A stretch of DNA of 64,000 nucleotides, from the NCBI RefSeq assembly GCF_900090045.1, contig NC_041777.1, forward strand, positions 1,174,501 to 1,238,500. The letters are read 5' to 3'. Position 1 is the stretch's first letter, and the number at the start of each line of letters is the position of its first letter. This document shows positions 12,561 through 26,370 of this stretch, one piece after another. Under the pieces are notes generated by a model, which was given only the letters and a program-made list of their open reading frames with translations, ran no database searches and was not told where the DNA came from. This DNA is from Plasmodium malariae (lineage: Eukaryota > Apicomplexa > Aconoidasida > Haemosporida > Plasmodiidae). The position numbers and the translations under genes are program-made.

Positions 12561-14467
12561 TGTATTATGATATGAATTTTAAAATATTAATTCTTCTCTA
12601 TTATTTGTATTTGATATTATATATGTATGTGAATTTATATTCATTTTTATAAAAAACGTATGTTTGTTCTTTAAAATGAAAGTAAACTGTCACAATACAT
12701 ATAAACTTTTTGAATCCTGTGATAATGTATATTTTAATACATAAATACTACTTTATATCTTATATCTTGTTATAAACTAACACTACTACTAGCATGGGCT
12801 ATTAAGTAAATGTGCTATTATATTCAGGTTAACAATAAATGTTCCCTGTTTTGTATTTTATAAAAAGGATTGGATATTTTTAATTATATTGATATATTCA
12901 TATATATATTTATTTAATTTATGCTAAAATTTAATATTTATTTTACATTATGTTCTTTATATAAGATATTTTATAGAACGTGCTAACTGTAAATTCATTT
13001 TTAATATAATTTAAGTTTTGTGTACATTGTATAAATGTTAAACTATGAATATATAATAAAAAAAATATCTTAGTTAAATATCTATTATTTATAACTGTTT
13101 AATAAATTGGGGATTATAAACGATTACAATTAATTTATGACTTAATCTTTCTCATTTAATTATAGTTCCTGATTGTAGTGTTAATTTAATTTTGAAAACA
13201 ATATTTAAATATATATTATAATAGAATAAATATATTCTATTTTATTTATGTTTTTTATATAATTCAAAAATAAAAATAATGAATTATATTTAAATATATG
13301 CCAATAGATAATATGAACCAATGGATTTTTTTTTTTTTTACTCTAATAATAGAAAATTTATAAAAATATGTTCTATATGTATAAAATCCTAAATTAATCT
13401 TAAGGGTTATTATTATAGTTATTTGTTTTATACAATAGTTTTATTATGTATAGGTATTTATTTATATTTTTATTATTATTTTGTACGGCTGTTGATAAAT
13501 TTATTAGGTACAGTTTTAACAATACCCCTAGACTACATTTGTCACTACTAATACTTACATATTTATAATTTGTTTTTCATAAATATAATAAAAGTTAAAA
13601 AAAAAAGTTTATTATTTTTTTATAAATTATTTATAAATGATTAACTAGTTTTCAGATAACAGGCATGAAATGGTTAATATTTATGAATATAATTTTAGTA
13701 CTAGTTGAACTTTTATATAGGGGAATATTAATCTTGAATTTTTATATGCTGTTACAATAAATGTTATTATAAAGACTTTTTTTTAATTTATTTGTACTAT
13801 AATGTAATTAATATTTTAGTTCTATTTTACAAAACGTGAATATTTGTTGTAATATACATTGATACTCAATAAGGATATGAATTTTTATTCTTGAGAATTT
13901 TACGGAAATAATGTTTTAAACTAAGGTTATTTTGATATTGCTAAATTTTATATTAGAATTACCATGTATATTCTATCTTTTTATTTTTATTTTTTGTTAT
14001 ATTTCTTATAAATATATATCTAAAAATAATTAAAAAAAAAAAGAGACTTATAACGTTGAAATTAAAAATTGTTAATTAGAAATAATAGTATGAATTACCA
14101 ATAATTAAAAATTGTACCACTGAAAAATTACATTATGGAAACAGGAAATATCCTTATTCGTTTACTTTTAAAAAATATAATTTTTTATATATTAGTTATT
14201 CTGTTAAATATTTAATTTTATACTATATTACATTCCATTAAGAAATGTATGCGCTTACGACATAGCTAATGCAAGTGATATAAATAATTTATCAAAAAAT
14301 GTTATAAAAAATATATTTTTTGCTTATTATTATAATAATATTGTCATAATATTTAATATTTTATTATTGATAACCAATTTTTCTAATTAAGAATGTTTAA
14401 AGTATTAGATTTTTTAATGCGTAACTATCATTGGGATTAGTTATGCTCTTTACACAATGAATAGTTT

Positions 14468-14500
14468 ATTATCTGTATTTTCTATATTCTATATTATATA
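14468..14500 (+). promoter_or_regulatory. Conserved upstream element of fam-l gene (14.9 kb)
   Basis: TTATCTGTATTTTCTATATTCTATATT lies about 430 bases before the ATG, at the same place as the TACATTCTATAT element of the other fam genes. It is a weaker match. Confidence 0.4.
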
Positions 14501-14912
14501 TATCATATATACTACATATTCTCTCTTTAATAAATATTTAGAAATATAATATAATAATGTGTTTTTTTATTTTATTTTGATAAATATTAATTAAAAAATA
14601 ATTTAACATCTCTAATATATTAAATAAATATTTTATATATATATAAGAATTCATGCTATATCATTATAATGAAAGATAATTTTTAATCATTAAAATTAAG
14701 AAATAAGTTTACAAAATATATTTTTTCGAAATTTTTTTACTTTATCTCTCTAGCAGAAAAATTATAATTATAAGCTTTTAATTTTTTTTGGAAAAATGAT
14801 ATAAAATAGAAAAGAAAATTAAATAAATTGTGTATTATCTTTTAATTTTAGAATAATATTATGTTACTATTAATATTTTCCTTATTATATTGATATATTA
14901 AAAATATATATC

Positions 14913-15903
14913 ATGGAAAAATATATTAAGTCATTCTTATTTTTTAAAATTGCTACGTTTATACTTTTAACTTGGATAGTCCATTTTAACGTTGATCAGG
15001 TATGATAGTATTTTTTAAGAATATTTATATTACATATGTTTTTCGTGTTTTAATTTCATTAGTTTTTTCTTTTGGTTTTAGATTATTTATTTAATTATAT
15101 AATAAAAAAAATTTCTTTTTTAGTGTTCTTTTAGCAAATTTTTGGATGAAAGCTGGAAATATCGTAGAAAATTTTATATAAATACTTATCGTTTACTGGC
15201 AAAATATAAACGAGATAATGCTTCAAATGATGTAGGATTAAAAGAAGAAATACCAAATCATACAGTTAAAGAAGAAAAATATGTATGTAATAATGGCTGG
15301 GGGACATCAGGAAAAAAGGTAAAGTCATGTAAAAGTTCATCAATGTATGTGGTAGGTCATAAACCAACTATGAAAAATAAATCAAATATATTTGAAACAA
15401 AGAAATATTCTCATCTTGAAAAAAAAATATTCAAAGAACTTGACTATATGGATTTTCTTAAAAATAACAGGACACTTAGTGAAAGGATTTACTATAAAAT
15501 AATACGTAAAAAATACGGATTACGAATAGGTTTACCTTTATTTTTGTTCTTATTTTTAGCAACTTCACTTATATTAGATGTAACTTGTAATATGGGGCTT
15601 ATAAAGGAATGGTTTAATATACTGAATGCTCTTCCTATAGGTAAATGGTACATGTATTTAGATAAATTGTTGAGGAATTCTCCTTATAAATGGTTTTTCC
15701 AGTCTATGAAAAAATTAGATAATGTGGTAAAAGGTAGAGGGTGTAAAGCTAGAAGTGATGGATATATTTATGTCAGTACTTTTTTAGGTCTTTTTATATA
15801 TGTCATACCTTTTATTATATTAGGAATAACAATTATATTAGGAATTGTATATTACCATAAAAAAGTTAAAAAATATGAAAAAATTAAGTTCAGGAAAAGA
15901 TAA
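14913..15903 (+). CDS. Fam-l-type exported membrane protein
   Basis: Exons are 14913-14999 and 15124-15903, phase 0, 288 residues. Exon 1 (29 residues, MEKYIK then a hydrophobic run ending LLTWIVHF) is a signal or signal-anchor followed by a CAG/GTATGA donor; exon 2 begins CSFSKF. PEXEL-like RLLAK is at residues 52-56, with K at the fifth position. The middle part contains KKYSHLEKKIFKELDY.DFLKNN, typical of this subtype. Membrane segments are at about 164-183 and 251-273, separated by a loop of about 65 residues with cysteines, and the C-terminus is YYHKKVKKYEKIKFRKR. Known family members are P. malariae-specific and predicted to be exported into the infected red cell. The gene is intact. 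The subtype name fam-l rather than fam-m is from memory. Confidence 0.9.
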
Positions 15904-16074
15904 ATAAATAGTAAGATATATGTTATTTTCTTTGAGGTAGTTTTTAATAAGAAGTAATATTTGTAATAATCTTAGATACATACTTAATAAAAATAATTAC
16001 AACATAATTATTCCTTATTTTATTTCATTGAATTTAAATATAGATAGCCTTTTTGCTACAAAATAGTAATAATA

Positions 16075-16115
16075 AATGTTATTAGTTTTTTTGTGAATTT
16101 GGTCATTTTAAAATT
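16075..16115 (+). promoter_or_regulatory. Conserved 3' flank element
   Basis: ATGTTATTAGTTTTTTTGTGAATTTGGTCATTTT, read in two parts, lies about 180 bases past the stop and matches the 3' flank element of the other fam genes. Confidence 0.4.
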
Positions 16116-19100
16116 TTATAATCTGTAATATAAAGTATTGTTCGAGCGTGACTAAACACTGTGTTACTACGTTTAAAATTTTGTATGTAAATACGTTATC
16201 TTCAAAAATATATATATATATATGTTGAAATGAATATGCATTAACACAATTCATATAATTTTAGTGGATTAAAATAATTTATATTTGATTAAGAAATTAT
16301 TTCTAATTGTTTTTTTCTCTTATGTATTATGAAACGACTATTTTTTCAAGTTATTAAGAGAATGCATTATTTGTTTTAAACTAGAAATTATTACGTCTTT
16401 TCTTACATTTAATTAATAAAACCGATTACGTACTATTTTTGGTATATTTATATTTTGTTTACTTACGAAAAAACTTAATATTAATTTCATGAAATAGCTT
16501 GTATGAAATATATATTTAAAATATAATTATTCAAAAAGCTTTTTAAATATAACTTTCGTATTTTTTCGCATGATATTCGCATGAATTTATAAATATGTAA
16601 TAAAAATATATTCATATTAAGTACCATTTATTTATGAATATTTAATAATATATATATTCTATTTCTTTACAGTTAAATGAGCAGTTAAAACCATTTATAC
16701 TTTTTAGTTATTTCGATAATTATGGTGTTTATTAAATTATAGAAAGAGGAATTAAATATATATTATATTGTTAATTTATTAATAAGTATGTTATATATTT
16801 TTTTTAAGATTTACATTGTTAAAAGGTTAAATTAATGGAATAAAAGTTATCATATATTACTAGATAATATGGGTATTTGTTTTTTTTCCTTTTTCATAAT
16901 AGTTAAATATGAAGTATATGCCTATGCTACAAATAGATATATTATTAGAGGTAATGAAGATAAATACATATTTTCTGCAAGAGAGTGATAACTTGTATGT
17001 ATTTTTTAGTATATATATATATACGTATATGCATTTTTTTATATATATAAATATATTAAGTAATTTATTAAGTTGTGTTTATGATATATAAATATACGCG
17101 TATATATTGATAATTACTAATTAATTTATATTTATAATATTCATTTATTAAATAAAATCAAATTAAAAAAAAAGTAATATTTTTTTATAGATATTTAATA
17201 AATAAAAGCATATTTTCATTAGATTATTTTCAATTAGGTCTATTTAAAAAATTAGTCTTTTTTTTTTATACAAGATTTAATTAAGTTCAGGGCGTATGGT
17301 TTTGCGTGCAACATTTTTGCTAGTAAATCTTATGATTAAACATCATTTATTAAATTTGATTTTTCATGGAATAAAATGAATATTATAATATAAAAGTAAT
17401 GTATGTTTTACTTATTATAATTGCATTTACTTTAAAATGTATATTATAGTTTATGTATCAGAACTTAAATATTTTTTTCCTTGGAAAATATCCTGAGGAT
17501 AAGTAAAGTAGGGGTTTAAAATCATGGAAAAATGTGCTTTTTAAAAGTGAAATGATTATTATTAATCATTTTAGGAAAAAATATATATATGTTTTAATAT
17601 TAAGTATTTCTGTATTATATTGAAATTTTTTTATTCTATGTATAACATATATATAGGTATGTAAAATAATTATTTTACAAGAATATATTTTTTTTTTTTG
17701 AATTTCATTATATAGAAATTAAAAAAAAATTTAGTAAAAGAAACAATTCTATTTCGTATAATACATGTTCAAATTAGGAACTATTTAAACATTGCATATA
17801 TATACACTTGTCTAATTTTGAAAAGAACTATAATAATATATAATTTGTTACAATTTTTTGATTTTCAATTCATTATAACTCTCGTTATACTGATCTTTTT
17901 ATTCTTTCTAGTAAAACAGCATATAAAATTTTAAACACGTATTTATGTCAATTTTTATATTAACCATCAACACTTATCAAAAATATTGGAAAAATATATT
18001 AGATCTTTTAAAAAAATCCATATAATATATTTATATTTAATAAAAGGACAAACTTAGCTTTACAATTAAAATTTAGTCATTTAGTTAATTTATATACGTT
18101 AATTAAAAGTGAAAATAAGAGTAAAATTAAGATATATACAAGATTATAATTAAATTATTTTTTGTTTTTATTAACTGATATATGTTACTAAATCTATGTT
18201 GGATCTAAAGCATTGAAGAGACTATATGCAACTTCATTCTTATTTTGTCTCTTATATACGTTTTGGGGTAGTTAATGAACAAATAGTGTTTTTTGAATTT
18301 TAATCTATATACTATTACATGTCTAATAATAAATCAAGTATTAAAATATTATTTTTTATTATAATTATAATACATGCATTATTTTAAAGTAAAACAGGAT
18401 GATAAAAATATTTATTTTTATATCATTAGAATGGGGAAATAAGGCAATGATCATATATGTAGTGAACTTTTATTAGACAAAATATATTAATATAGTCCAT
18501 AAATATTATATATTCAATCAATGTGTTTATGAGTATATATAATTTTATATTTCATATTTTAAAAAGTATTATAACTTTTAAAAAAATAAAAAAAATTTTA
18601 ATTTTCTTGTTTTTATATACTAGAGGAATCTCGCTTACACATAGAAATATATGAATATGAATATACTGCATATATAGTTGATAAAGGAATATATTCTTAG
18701 TCAATTACTATTTAATAAATAATATTATGTATGGGAGATATTTTGTATAATATAGTATAACATAGTGATATGCATACGAACTATGGTAATATAATGTTTA
18801 ATATAATTATTAATATATTAAAATTATATTATTTTTGAAATTAATAAATAGTTAACCATTACAGAATATCATAAAATATAGAAATAATTTGAAGAATTAT
18901 TATAATTTGGTTATTATTACATAATTTTATTTTATGTAGTGTATATATGAGAGGAGATACTGTTATATGTAGGAAAATAAAAAAGTTTTTACATTATAAC
19001 TATTGTCACTTATAGAATAAGTATTTATTTCAAATATTGGGTATGCTCTTGTTTGTGCATTAATTTTTCCAACTCCTTATATATAATTCGTTGTATTTAT

Positions 19101-19599
19101 TTTAATAGCTATATCAATATATCCTATACATATATTTCTATACTCGTATGTTTCGATTAAATATTTATATATTTTCTTTTATTTTTAATTTTTTATGAAT
19201 TTTTTTATAAATATTTACTTGTATAAATGATTAATTAGTTTATATTACTTAGGTGTATGTATTCGTAAAACGATTTTTCCTTCAAATTTTTATTGCTTCT
19301 TTTTAAACAAATGCTATACTTTTTTATTTTACCTCACCTTTATAATTCTTTCATTAACCATACTTTTTTAGTTACTTTTTTTAGTTTAAAATTTGCATGC
19401 AATTTTTTTTTTAAATATTAAAATTGTAAAAAATCAAATTATTATATATAATGTTAAATAACTTGTATTCTGAAAAAAAAGAAAAATTAGAATTACCATT
19501 TTTCTAATGCAAAAAAGTTACTAAAAGATCAATGGAGAGTTGAATTGTTATAATAATTGATGTAATGTATATAATTATAACTATGAATGTTAATTTGTG

Positions 19600-21600
19600 T
19601 TATGTTATTTTTATGCTATTTCTTGTGCGCTTTAATAGTAAAGGACTGTGCATGCAAAAGTTTTAGGAGAAAAAAAAATAGAGAATAAAAAGGACTAACA
19701 ATATATACATCGTAAATATAACAGTATTAATTTCAAAAAAAATGGCTTTTCTTTTTTTGGGATACATGTATTTGTACGATGCAACATAATTTTCGTAAAA
19801 GAACGTTAACCTAAAGAAGGGGATAATGGAGATGAAGCAAAACGATAATTGAAAAACCATGAAAAAGTAAAACAAGTACAAATGGAAACAGGAAACATAA
19901 AAATAAAGAACAACATAAAATATAAATGATTATAATAGCAAATGTATAAGATCAGTATAAATCAAAATTTTTTTTTTTTTTTACTTTGTTTTCCATGGTG
20001 AGCGTTCTATTACAAAGTTATTGTTCTAAAAAAGTATGATGGATATAAAAAAAAATGGAAAATACAAAGGAAAAATGAAAAAGAAAACATCAAAAAAAAC
20101 AAAAGGATAAATGTTTACAATATTTTTTTATTTTATATATTCTTCTCTTAATTCGTTGGAGAAGTAGAAAAATTGAGAAAATATCTTTGTAATTATGTAC
20201 TGCAATGTGATTTGGGATTATAAAAAATAAAATTTGTTTTGTTCGAATTTTTTTTTTGTATCACTTACGTTGGTACATCGTGTACATGTATGTACGAATA
20301 AGTATGTGTACATATATGCATGGGGTCGATAGGATTATATGTCCATTTATGTGTTTCCACTGGTGTACCTTACTAAATATCATAAAATGAATATTTATAT
20401 TTATATATATTTAAATACATTGAAATATTTGATCATAATTTTACAGGTGCTTGGTGAGATTTTTACTCATAAACAGTGAGCAAATGATAAAATTAGAACA
20501 AATAAACAAAATAAAATGCATTTTATATGATATGCTTTATATTCTTCTGCTTATAACTCCATTTCACCAATTTCTTATTATGATTGAGTTTCATAAGTAT
20601 ATATTTAAATTTTTTTTTTTGTAATTATCTTCACCTGAAGAATACTTTTATGAAGGAGCTAATGTGGACATATCTCATTTAAAACAAAATAAATCTACTA
20701 ATATATTTATGGTCTCGAAGTAATTTCATGTAGATAAATAATTGAAATTGCTTGAGGATACAATTATGTGAATGTCTATGTATGTTTGTGAAATAGCATT
20801 TTTCATGGGTGAATTATTTTGTAAGCATATAGGGCGCATTTACATACATATATTTTTTTTTTTTCAAGCTCTCTCTTTGTGCGTGTGAGAATATTTACAT
20901 TTAAAGTGTTAAATGAGTACATATGCATATATATTTATATAGAAACATTTGTGTATTGGCATGTTTTTTTCAAGAATTTTAAGATATTACAACCATATGT
21001 GCCCTCAACATAGATGAATCAATGTAAAAATTTATGTACATAGGATAGCATGAATAAATTAATGAAACTCTGATATATGAAAAGAGATAATCTCAAGAAT
21101 GAGTAAACTTCATTGGAATAGTTATTTCACTTACGGATCTTAATAAAGAAAAGGAATATGAAAAACTATGTAAATTATCTAAAGAGGAAGCAGTTTAAAC
21201 TTATTAGTTAAGAGAATTTTCTTATAACACCAGCTCCAACCTATATTGAATAAAAAGCGCAAGCGTACTTTTTATTACGTTTATTAATGATTAATATAAA
21301 TAGTATTAATTAGTTTACTCGTCATAATAATTATGAAAACCAATTGTCGATCATAAAGATAATGCGTTAAATTCAAATGTATAAAGGGTAAATGTAAAAG
21401 CTATTAGTTCGTCCTAGTACAATAGAACAAAGTTTGTATATACATGCATATATATATATGAGTATAATGGACTTATGTATATATGCACATGTTTTTAATA
21501 TTCACCATAAATATACAAATATGTAAGGAATTGTGCACGTGTAATAGTGAAAAATATGCACATACAAAGGGCGTATTCAGATTTGTATATAAAGTATTAA
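19600..21600. other. Less AT-rich island with coding-like fragments
   Basis: G and C are visibly more frequent here, with strings such as GCATGGGGTCGATAGG and AAAGGGCGTATTC that are absent elsewhere. Small frames with ordinary protein-like composition occur on the plus strand: one of 32 codons at about 20.63-20.73 kb containing SPEEYFYEGANVDISHLK, and one of about 30 codons at about 21.11-21.20 kb containing DLNKEKEYEKLCKLSKEEAV. Each ends in a stop and has no start or splice partner that can be named. A 72-codon minus-strand frame (19663-19881) is also present but is phenylalanine-rich and may be chance. It could be a decayed gene or a piece of chromosome-core intergenic DNA. No family was recognised. 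Confidence 0.5.
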
Positions 21601-24269
21601 TTCACTTGAAACTAAAAAAAAAAAAAAATACACCATATTCTTTATAATTTTATTTTTTTGTAAACATAATATTAGAGAATTGAATGTAAAATTATGTGTA
21701 ATATAGGACTACTATATACGTCTTACAAAAATAAATTAATTAGAAATAGTAACTATCAATATATCTATAGACTAAAGTGAATGTAACGTGGATAAAACTC
21801 AAAATTGTTTTCATTTTAGAGATTATTTTAACGTATATATGTTTGCGGGTACATATTGCAATAAAATTAATAGCCGTAATAGTACTGCGGAAAAGATATA
21901 ATACTTCTATAATAAGAATGATTTAAAAAATATTATTTAATGTTACAGTGTAAAAAAAAATTATTTCAGTGAAAATATATTTAAAATACATTAATTTAAT
22001 TTTAAATAAAATAATGAAGAAAAAAAAATCATATAGTTCATTGTTATTATCGTACTAACGCCATGGTTAATTAAAAGAAACATAATCCGTTATAATAAAA
22101 GAACTATTTAAAAGAATTATTGTTATAAGTAACATTATATATATAAGAAATTAGTGAATACTGAAAATTTAATATAAATATATATGATTTAATAGATATA
22201 AATATATAAAATAAGTATATATATATTTAATAATATTATTCACTTAGGTTGAATAACTTCACATAAAAATTAAATATTTCAAGAAAAATGAAAATTATTA
22301 ATAGTTTATCCTTTCATTTTACTGAATATGCATGATTAATTAAATTAAAATTGTGTTAATGTTTTTAATAAATACAACATTCATAATATAATATGGGGAA
22401 ATATTAATGCTCTAAAAATTACTATCCAGATTAATTATATGGGAATTTGGAAAATAATAAATAAATAGGAGTTTGTATATGTACATATTATTTATGGCTG
22501 TGAATTATTCACATTAGATAGTATTATTTGTTAGGAATGATTGTTATACTCTTCTATATGAGCACATATTTGTAAATTTTCCTAAAGTAAGGTATATCCG
22601 CGTAACAGAATTATGGAAATGTCTAGAAAAAAGAATATTTTTCAATAGATTTATATCGATATATATAAATATATATACTGTATTATTATGAACATATGGT
22701 ACAAAAAAATTATTATATTACTTTTTTAATGTACTGCATGATAATATGTTTTATATAACACTTTAGAAGTTTCAAGTTTTTATATATTTCTCTTTAATTA
22801 CGTAAAATCCGTCATTTAATATATAATTTGGAGTAATATATATATATAAATTAATAAAAAATATATGCACTATTATCTCCTACATAAAGTTGTCAAAAAA
22901 AAAAAATGCATTAAAGTTTTTCCTAAATTATGTTCTATATCTTTTTGCATATTATCTTTTTGTATTACTTAATTAAACCATTTAATGTTTTATATTATTT
23001 AAATATTTTATCTTACTATAATTTTTTTTTAAAAATATTATAATTACTAAAAATTGTTTTTATCGTACATTTACTTTATTATTTATTTTCTATTTAAATT
23101 ATAATTAGTGCAGAACTTATAAATTTGTATTATTTTAAAAAAAAAAATATAAAAATATAAATTTCTTGATATTTAAATCTAATAAATTGTATTTTAATCA
23201 TAATATAAAATACATTTTTTTAAGTTATATAAACATTTATGTATTTCATATACAATAATATGATAAGAATATAAAAAAGAATTATATTGGATAGAAATTT
23301 TTGAATCATCGTAATTGTGTAAGTGGATTACATTTTAAAATGGAAATTTTTAATTATTGTAAAAATGTTCTACATATAGTAGGTATATGATATATATTAG
23401 GTTATAATTAGTACTATGAAGAAAGAAGTTGTCTTTTTTTATTTTTTTTTTTCATCCTATAAATACTATTACATAGCATTTAATAATTTATGTTTTTTGA
23501 GTTATTTTATAATGTTTAAAAGCTATAGAATACACATATATCTAAGCTTATCATTAGTAAGCTGAGAAAAATATTTAGAACTATATAAGTTATATATGCT
23601 TCTATAACTATTATCACCGTATGTTTTTTATTCTAATTTTAAAATAAAATATTTATACATCAAAAAACTTATTATATTTAGTATTATTTCCGAAATATAC
23701 TGGCACAAAAGATTAGAATAGCTATGTAAGTGCACTATATATATATGTATTGAAAATTTATTAATAAAATTAGTTTTACCAAAAATTATTTATTTTTATT
23801 TTTCTTATTTTCTGAATAACTTTATTGGAAATACCTATACAAATATTTTTAAAATTATCTTTTCTTTTTTTTTACATTATATTTTTATTTTATTTATGTA
23901 ATTCTTACTTTTTTAAAAATAAAATAAAATAACAATGCAAATAACTCTGCCTTTTATTACTAACTTGCAAATATAAATGAATTTTAAACCGACGTAGATA
24001 TTAATAAGGTTAAATAATTCTAACGAGGATTAAAAAAATAAATATTTTATTTTAGTTAAAACTCTTACATTTATGTGCAATTTATTTATATCTGTTCTTA
24101 TTTCATTAGTGAGGTATAAGTATATAAAAGTAATTTTGTTTAATTTTTATTTCTATTTAATGATATGTATATATATATATGTATACTTATGATGAAATTT
24201 TCCTTATGAATAATGAAACTTATCACATTTTAAGTAATAAAAATATTACATTTTTATTGTAGTATATAT

Positions 24270-24353
24270 TGATAAAATTCTAGATAATTATAACTGTGAA
24301 AAAGGACCGCTAGATTCAAAAACTGCTATATTATTACCAGACTATTAGAGAGG
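24270..24353 (+). pseudogene. Exon-like fragment, unrecognised
   Basis: After a good acceptor (TTTTTATTGTAG) the frame reads YIDKILDNYNCEKG then PLDSKTAILLPDY before TAG, with higher GC and balanced composition unlike the surrounding DNA. A second piece after CATTAG at about 24.73 kb reads LSYIKERSIKKLFNSVDKS before a stop. These may be remnants of one multi-exon antigen gene, but I recognise no family. Confidence 0.3.
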
Positions 24354-26321
24354 TACAAATAATATAGGATTAAAGATATTTTATTTGGATATATATGTAA
24401 TGTTCAGACTGTGAAGATAATAATTCTGTATTATGAATGATGCTAATATTAATAAAATATGATAATAATTCAAGTTTTATATACCAAATATTAGTAATAG
24501 TATGAACTTCTGTAATATATAAGTCATTATCAGTAATAGATGTATTATTTTTAAAAAATTATTATATAGGAGACTTATTACTTTATATATATACAGAAAA
24601 TATATAGATTCTATCAAGAAAAAATGTTTAAAATATTTTGTGTGTATAACTGTCTCTTTAACATTTACTCAAATGAAATACGTTCTTAGTATATTTATTA
24701 TGTTTTCTATGTCTTATTCCATTAGGTAATTTGTCATATATTAAAGAAAGAAGTATTAAGAAATTATTTAATTCTGTGGACAAATCAAAAATTTTATGAT
24801 TGTTACTTTATTATGTATTTTAATAGTTACTTATGTAATGGTACAAAACTTAAAATAATCTACTGAAATAGAAATAAAGTATATCAAAGCCTAGTTATAA
24901 TTAATATGTTGTTTCAAATATAATGTTTTTCATATATCTAATGAAGTTTTGCCTTATTATCTTTAAAATACTTTTTTAAAAAAATTAATTGTTATATAGT
25001 TATAAATTTTTTCTTATTAAACCTAGATAATACAGAAATATATACTAATACGCAAAAGCAAAAAAAAATATATATTAAGTATTTTTAAGCTTTAGCTTGC
25101 TTTTATATTTGTTTTCATATTATATTCTATTATTTTGAGATAATTTATTGTTCTGGATATATATAATATTTTTTTTTTAAATAATTAAAATGTGAAATTA
25201 ATATTACTGAATATTTAAAATAAAAGTATTTGTTTAATATACAAAAATTATATGTGTAAATATTTTATGGGGATTAGTATTATAATAAATATGTAGTGAG
25301 TTACACTAGTATATAAAATTGGAATTAGTATAACTTCAATCTATTATTTAATGGATTTATGGTTGTAAGAATTCTTCCTTTTTTTAATGGTTTTACTTGA
25401 TCATTTCAATGATATTTTTAGAAAATTTATTATATATTACTTTTAATATGAAATGTTATACTTTATTTAGTAAAACCAAATGTATTTGTTTTTGTATTTT
25501 CGTATGTATTTTTTATTTAAAAATAAATTTAACAAATCATCGTTATGGTGAAATTAGTATGAGAAATATATGTTTCTCACCTCATTTGATGTAAGAATAC
25601 TTTTATTAGATATTTTTTTTTTTTTATGGTTGAAGTTTGATTTTATAAATAATAATATGATTCTTTTTTAAAGAATTAATTATTAATAGAACATTAACAA
25701 TTTTATAATTTGTGAAACATTATATTTAAATGAGAAATTTGTATATCTTTTCTTATTTTAATTTTCATTTTAGGCTACTATTAGATTTAATACGTTTTTA
25801 TCAAAATTACTTTAACATATGCAATAAAATGTAATAATAAATAAAAATTATATTATTTTTTTAACTTAGATAATAAAATAAGTATATTATTGTATAAAGA
25901 TAAATTTTATGTTAATATAAGTTATACAACAATTAGCATATACTTTATTTTGTATTTATCCATATGTTTTTTATTAAATTTATTTTAAAAATTTTTATTA
26001 AATTAAAAGAGCTAAAAGGCAAGACGTTATTTATCTTAGAAATATATATTTTTCTAGTATATTAGTTGATTTACTATAAATTTGACTTATTAAATATATT
26101 ATAGACCACAGAAGAATATATATACTTAAGAGTAACTAGTGCTAAGAGTTAAAATAAAATAAAGAAGAATATTTTGGAGAATATTGTTCTTTCATTTATT
26201 ATTACATTATTAAAATATTTATTTTTTTTTTTAGGAATAACCAATTCTTCCAAAATATAATTTTTATAAAATTAGAATTGTTAGAGAAAAACATTATTCA
26301 ATTCAGTAATATTTCTCTTAA

Positions 26322-26370
26322 CTTTTGGAGAAATACATAACTATATTCTCTACATTCTATATTGTACATA
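26322..26370 (+). promoter_or_regulatory. Conserved upstream element of fam-l gene (26.8 kb)
   Basis: TTTTGGAGAAATACATA then CTCTACATTCTATATTGTAC, about 410 bases before the ATG. It matches the GGAGAAATGTATA plus TACATTCTATAT arrangement before the 11.5-kb gene. Confidence 0.45.

Larger units (their letters stand above)
4800..12900. repeat. Duplicated block, copy 1 (PIR plus fam-m)
   Basis: This stretch parallels about 55200-63200: 5' flank, PIR gene, spacer of 3430 bases from PIR stop to the next ATG (3439 in the other copy), then a fam-m-type gene and shared 3' flank. Short shared strings recur in order, for example ATATTAAGAGAG at about 5.26 and 55.69 kb and ATATCAAGAAAAAT at about 9.49 and 59.91 kb. 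Limits are approximate because they were read by eye and the copies have diverged. Confidence 0.7.
12358..14912. other. Spacer between fam-m and fam-l genes
   Basis: No gene is visible in either direction. The first 600 bases resemble the flank downstream of the 62.8-kb fam gene, for example ATGTTTGTTC. The last 500 bases resemble the upstream flanks of the other fam-l genes. The middle is featureless A/T-rich sequence. Confidence 0.6.

Noticed and set aside
16909..17091. 60-codon frame starting MKYMPMLQIDILLEV
   Set aside because: It ends in a low-complexity YIYTYMHFFIYIN run from ATATAT repeats, and the homologous flank after the 26.8-kb gene is closed.
19663..19881. 72-codon minus-strand frame rich in F and Y
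   Set aside because: Composition is biased, it has no family match, and it reads antisense to a poly-A-rich stretch. It is kept only as a remark under the less AT-rich island.
21400..21430. TTCGTCCTAGTACAATAGAAC resembles the universal large-subunit rRNA sarcin-ricin loop string AGTACGAGAGGAC
   Set aside because: Only about 10 of 13 positions agree, the invariant GAGA core is changed, and the flanking sequence shows no rRNA helix or other conserved rRNA string.
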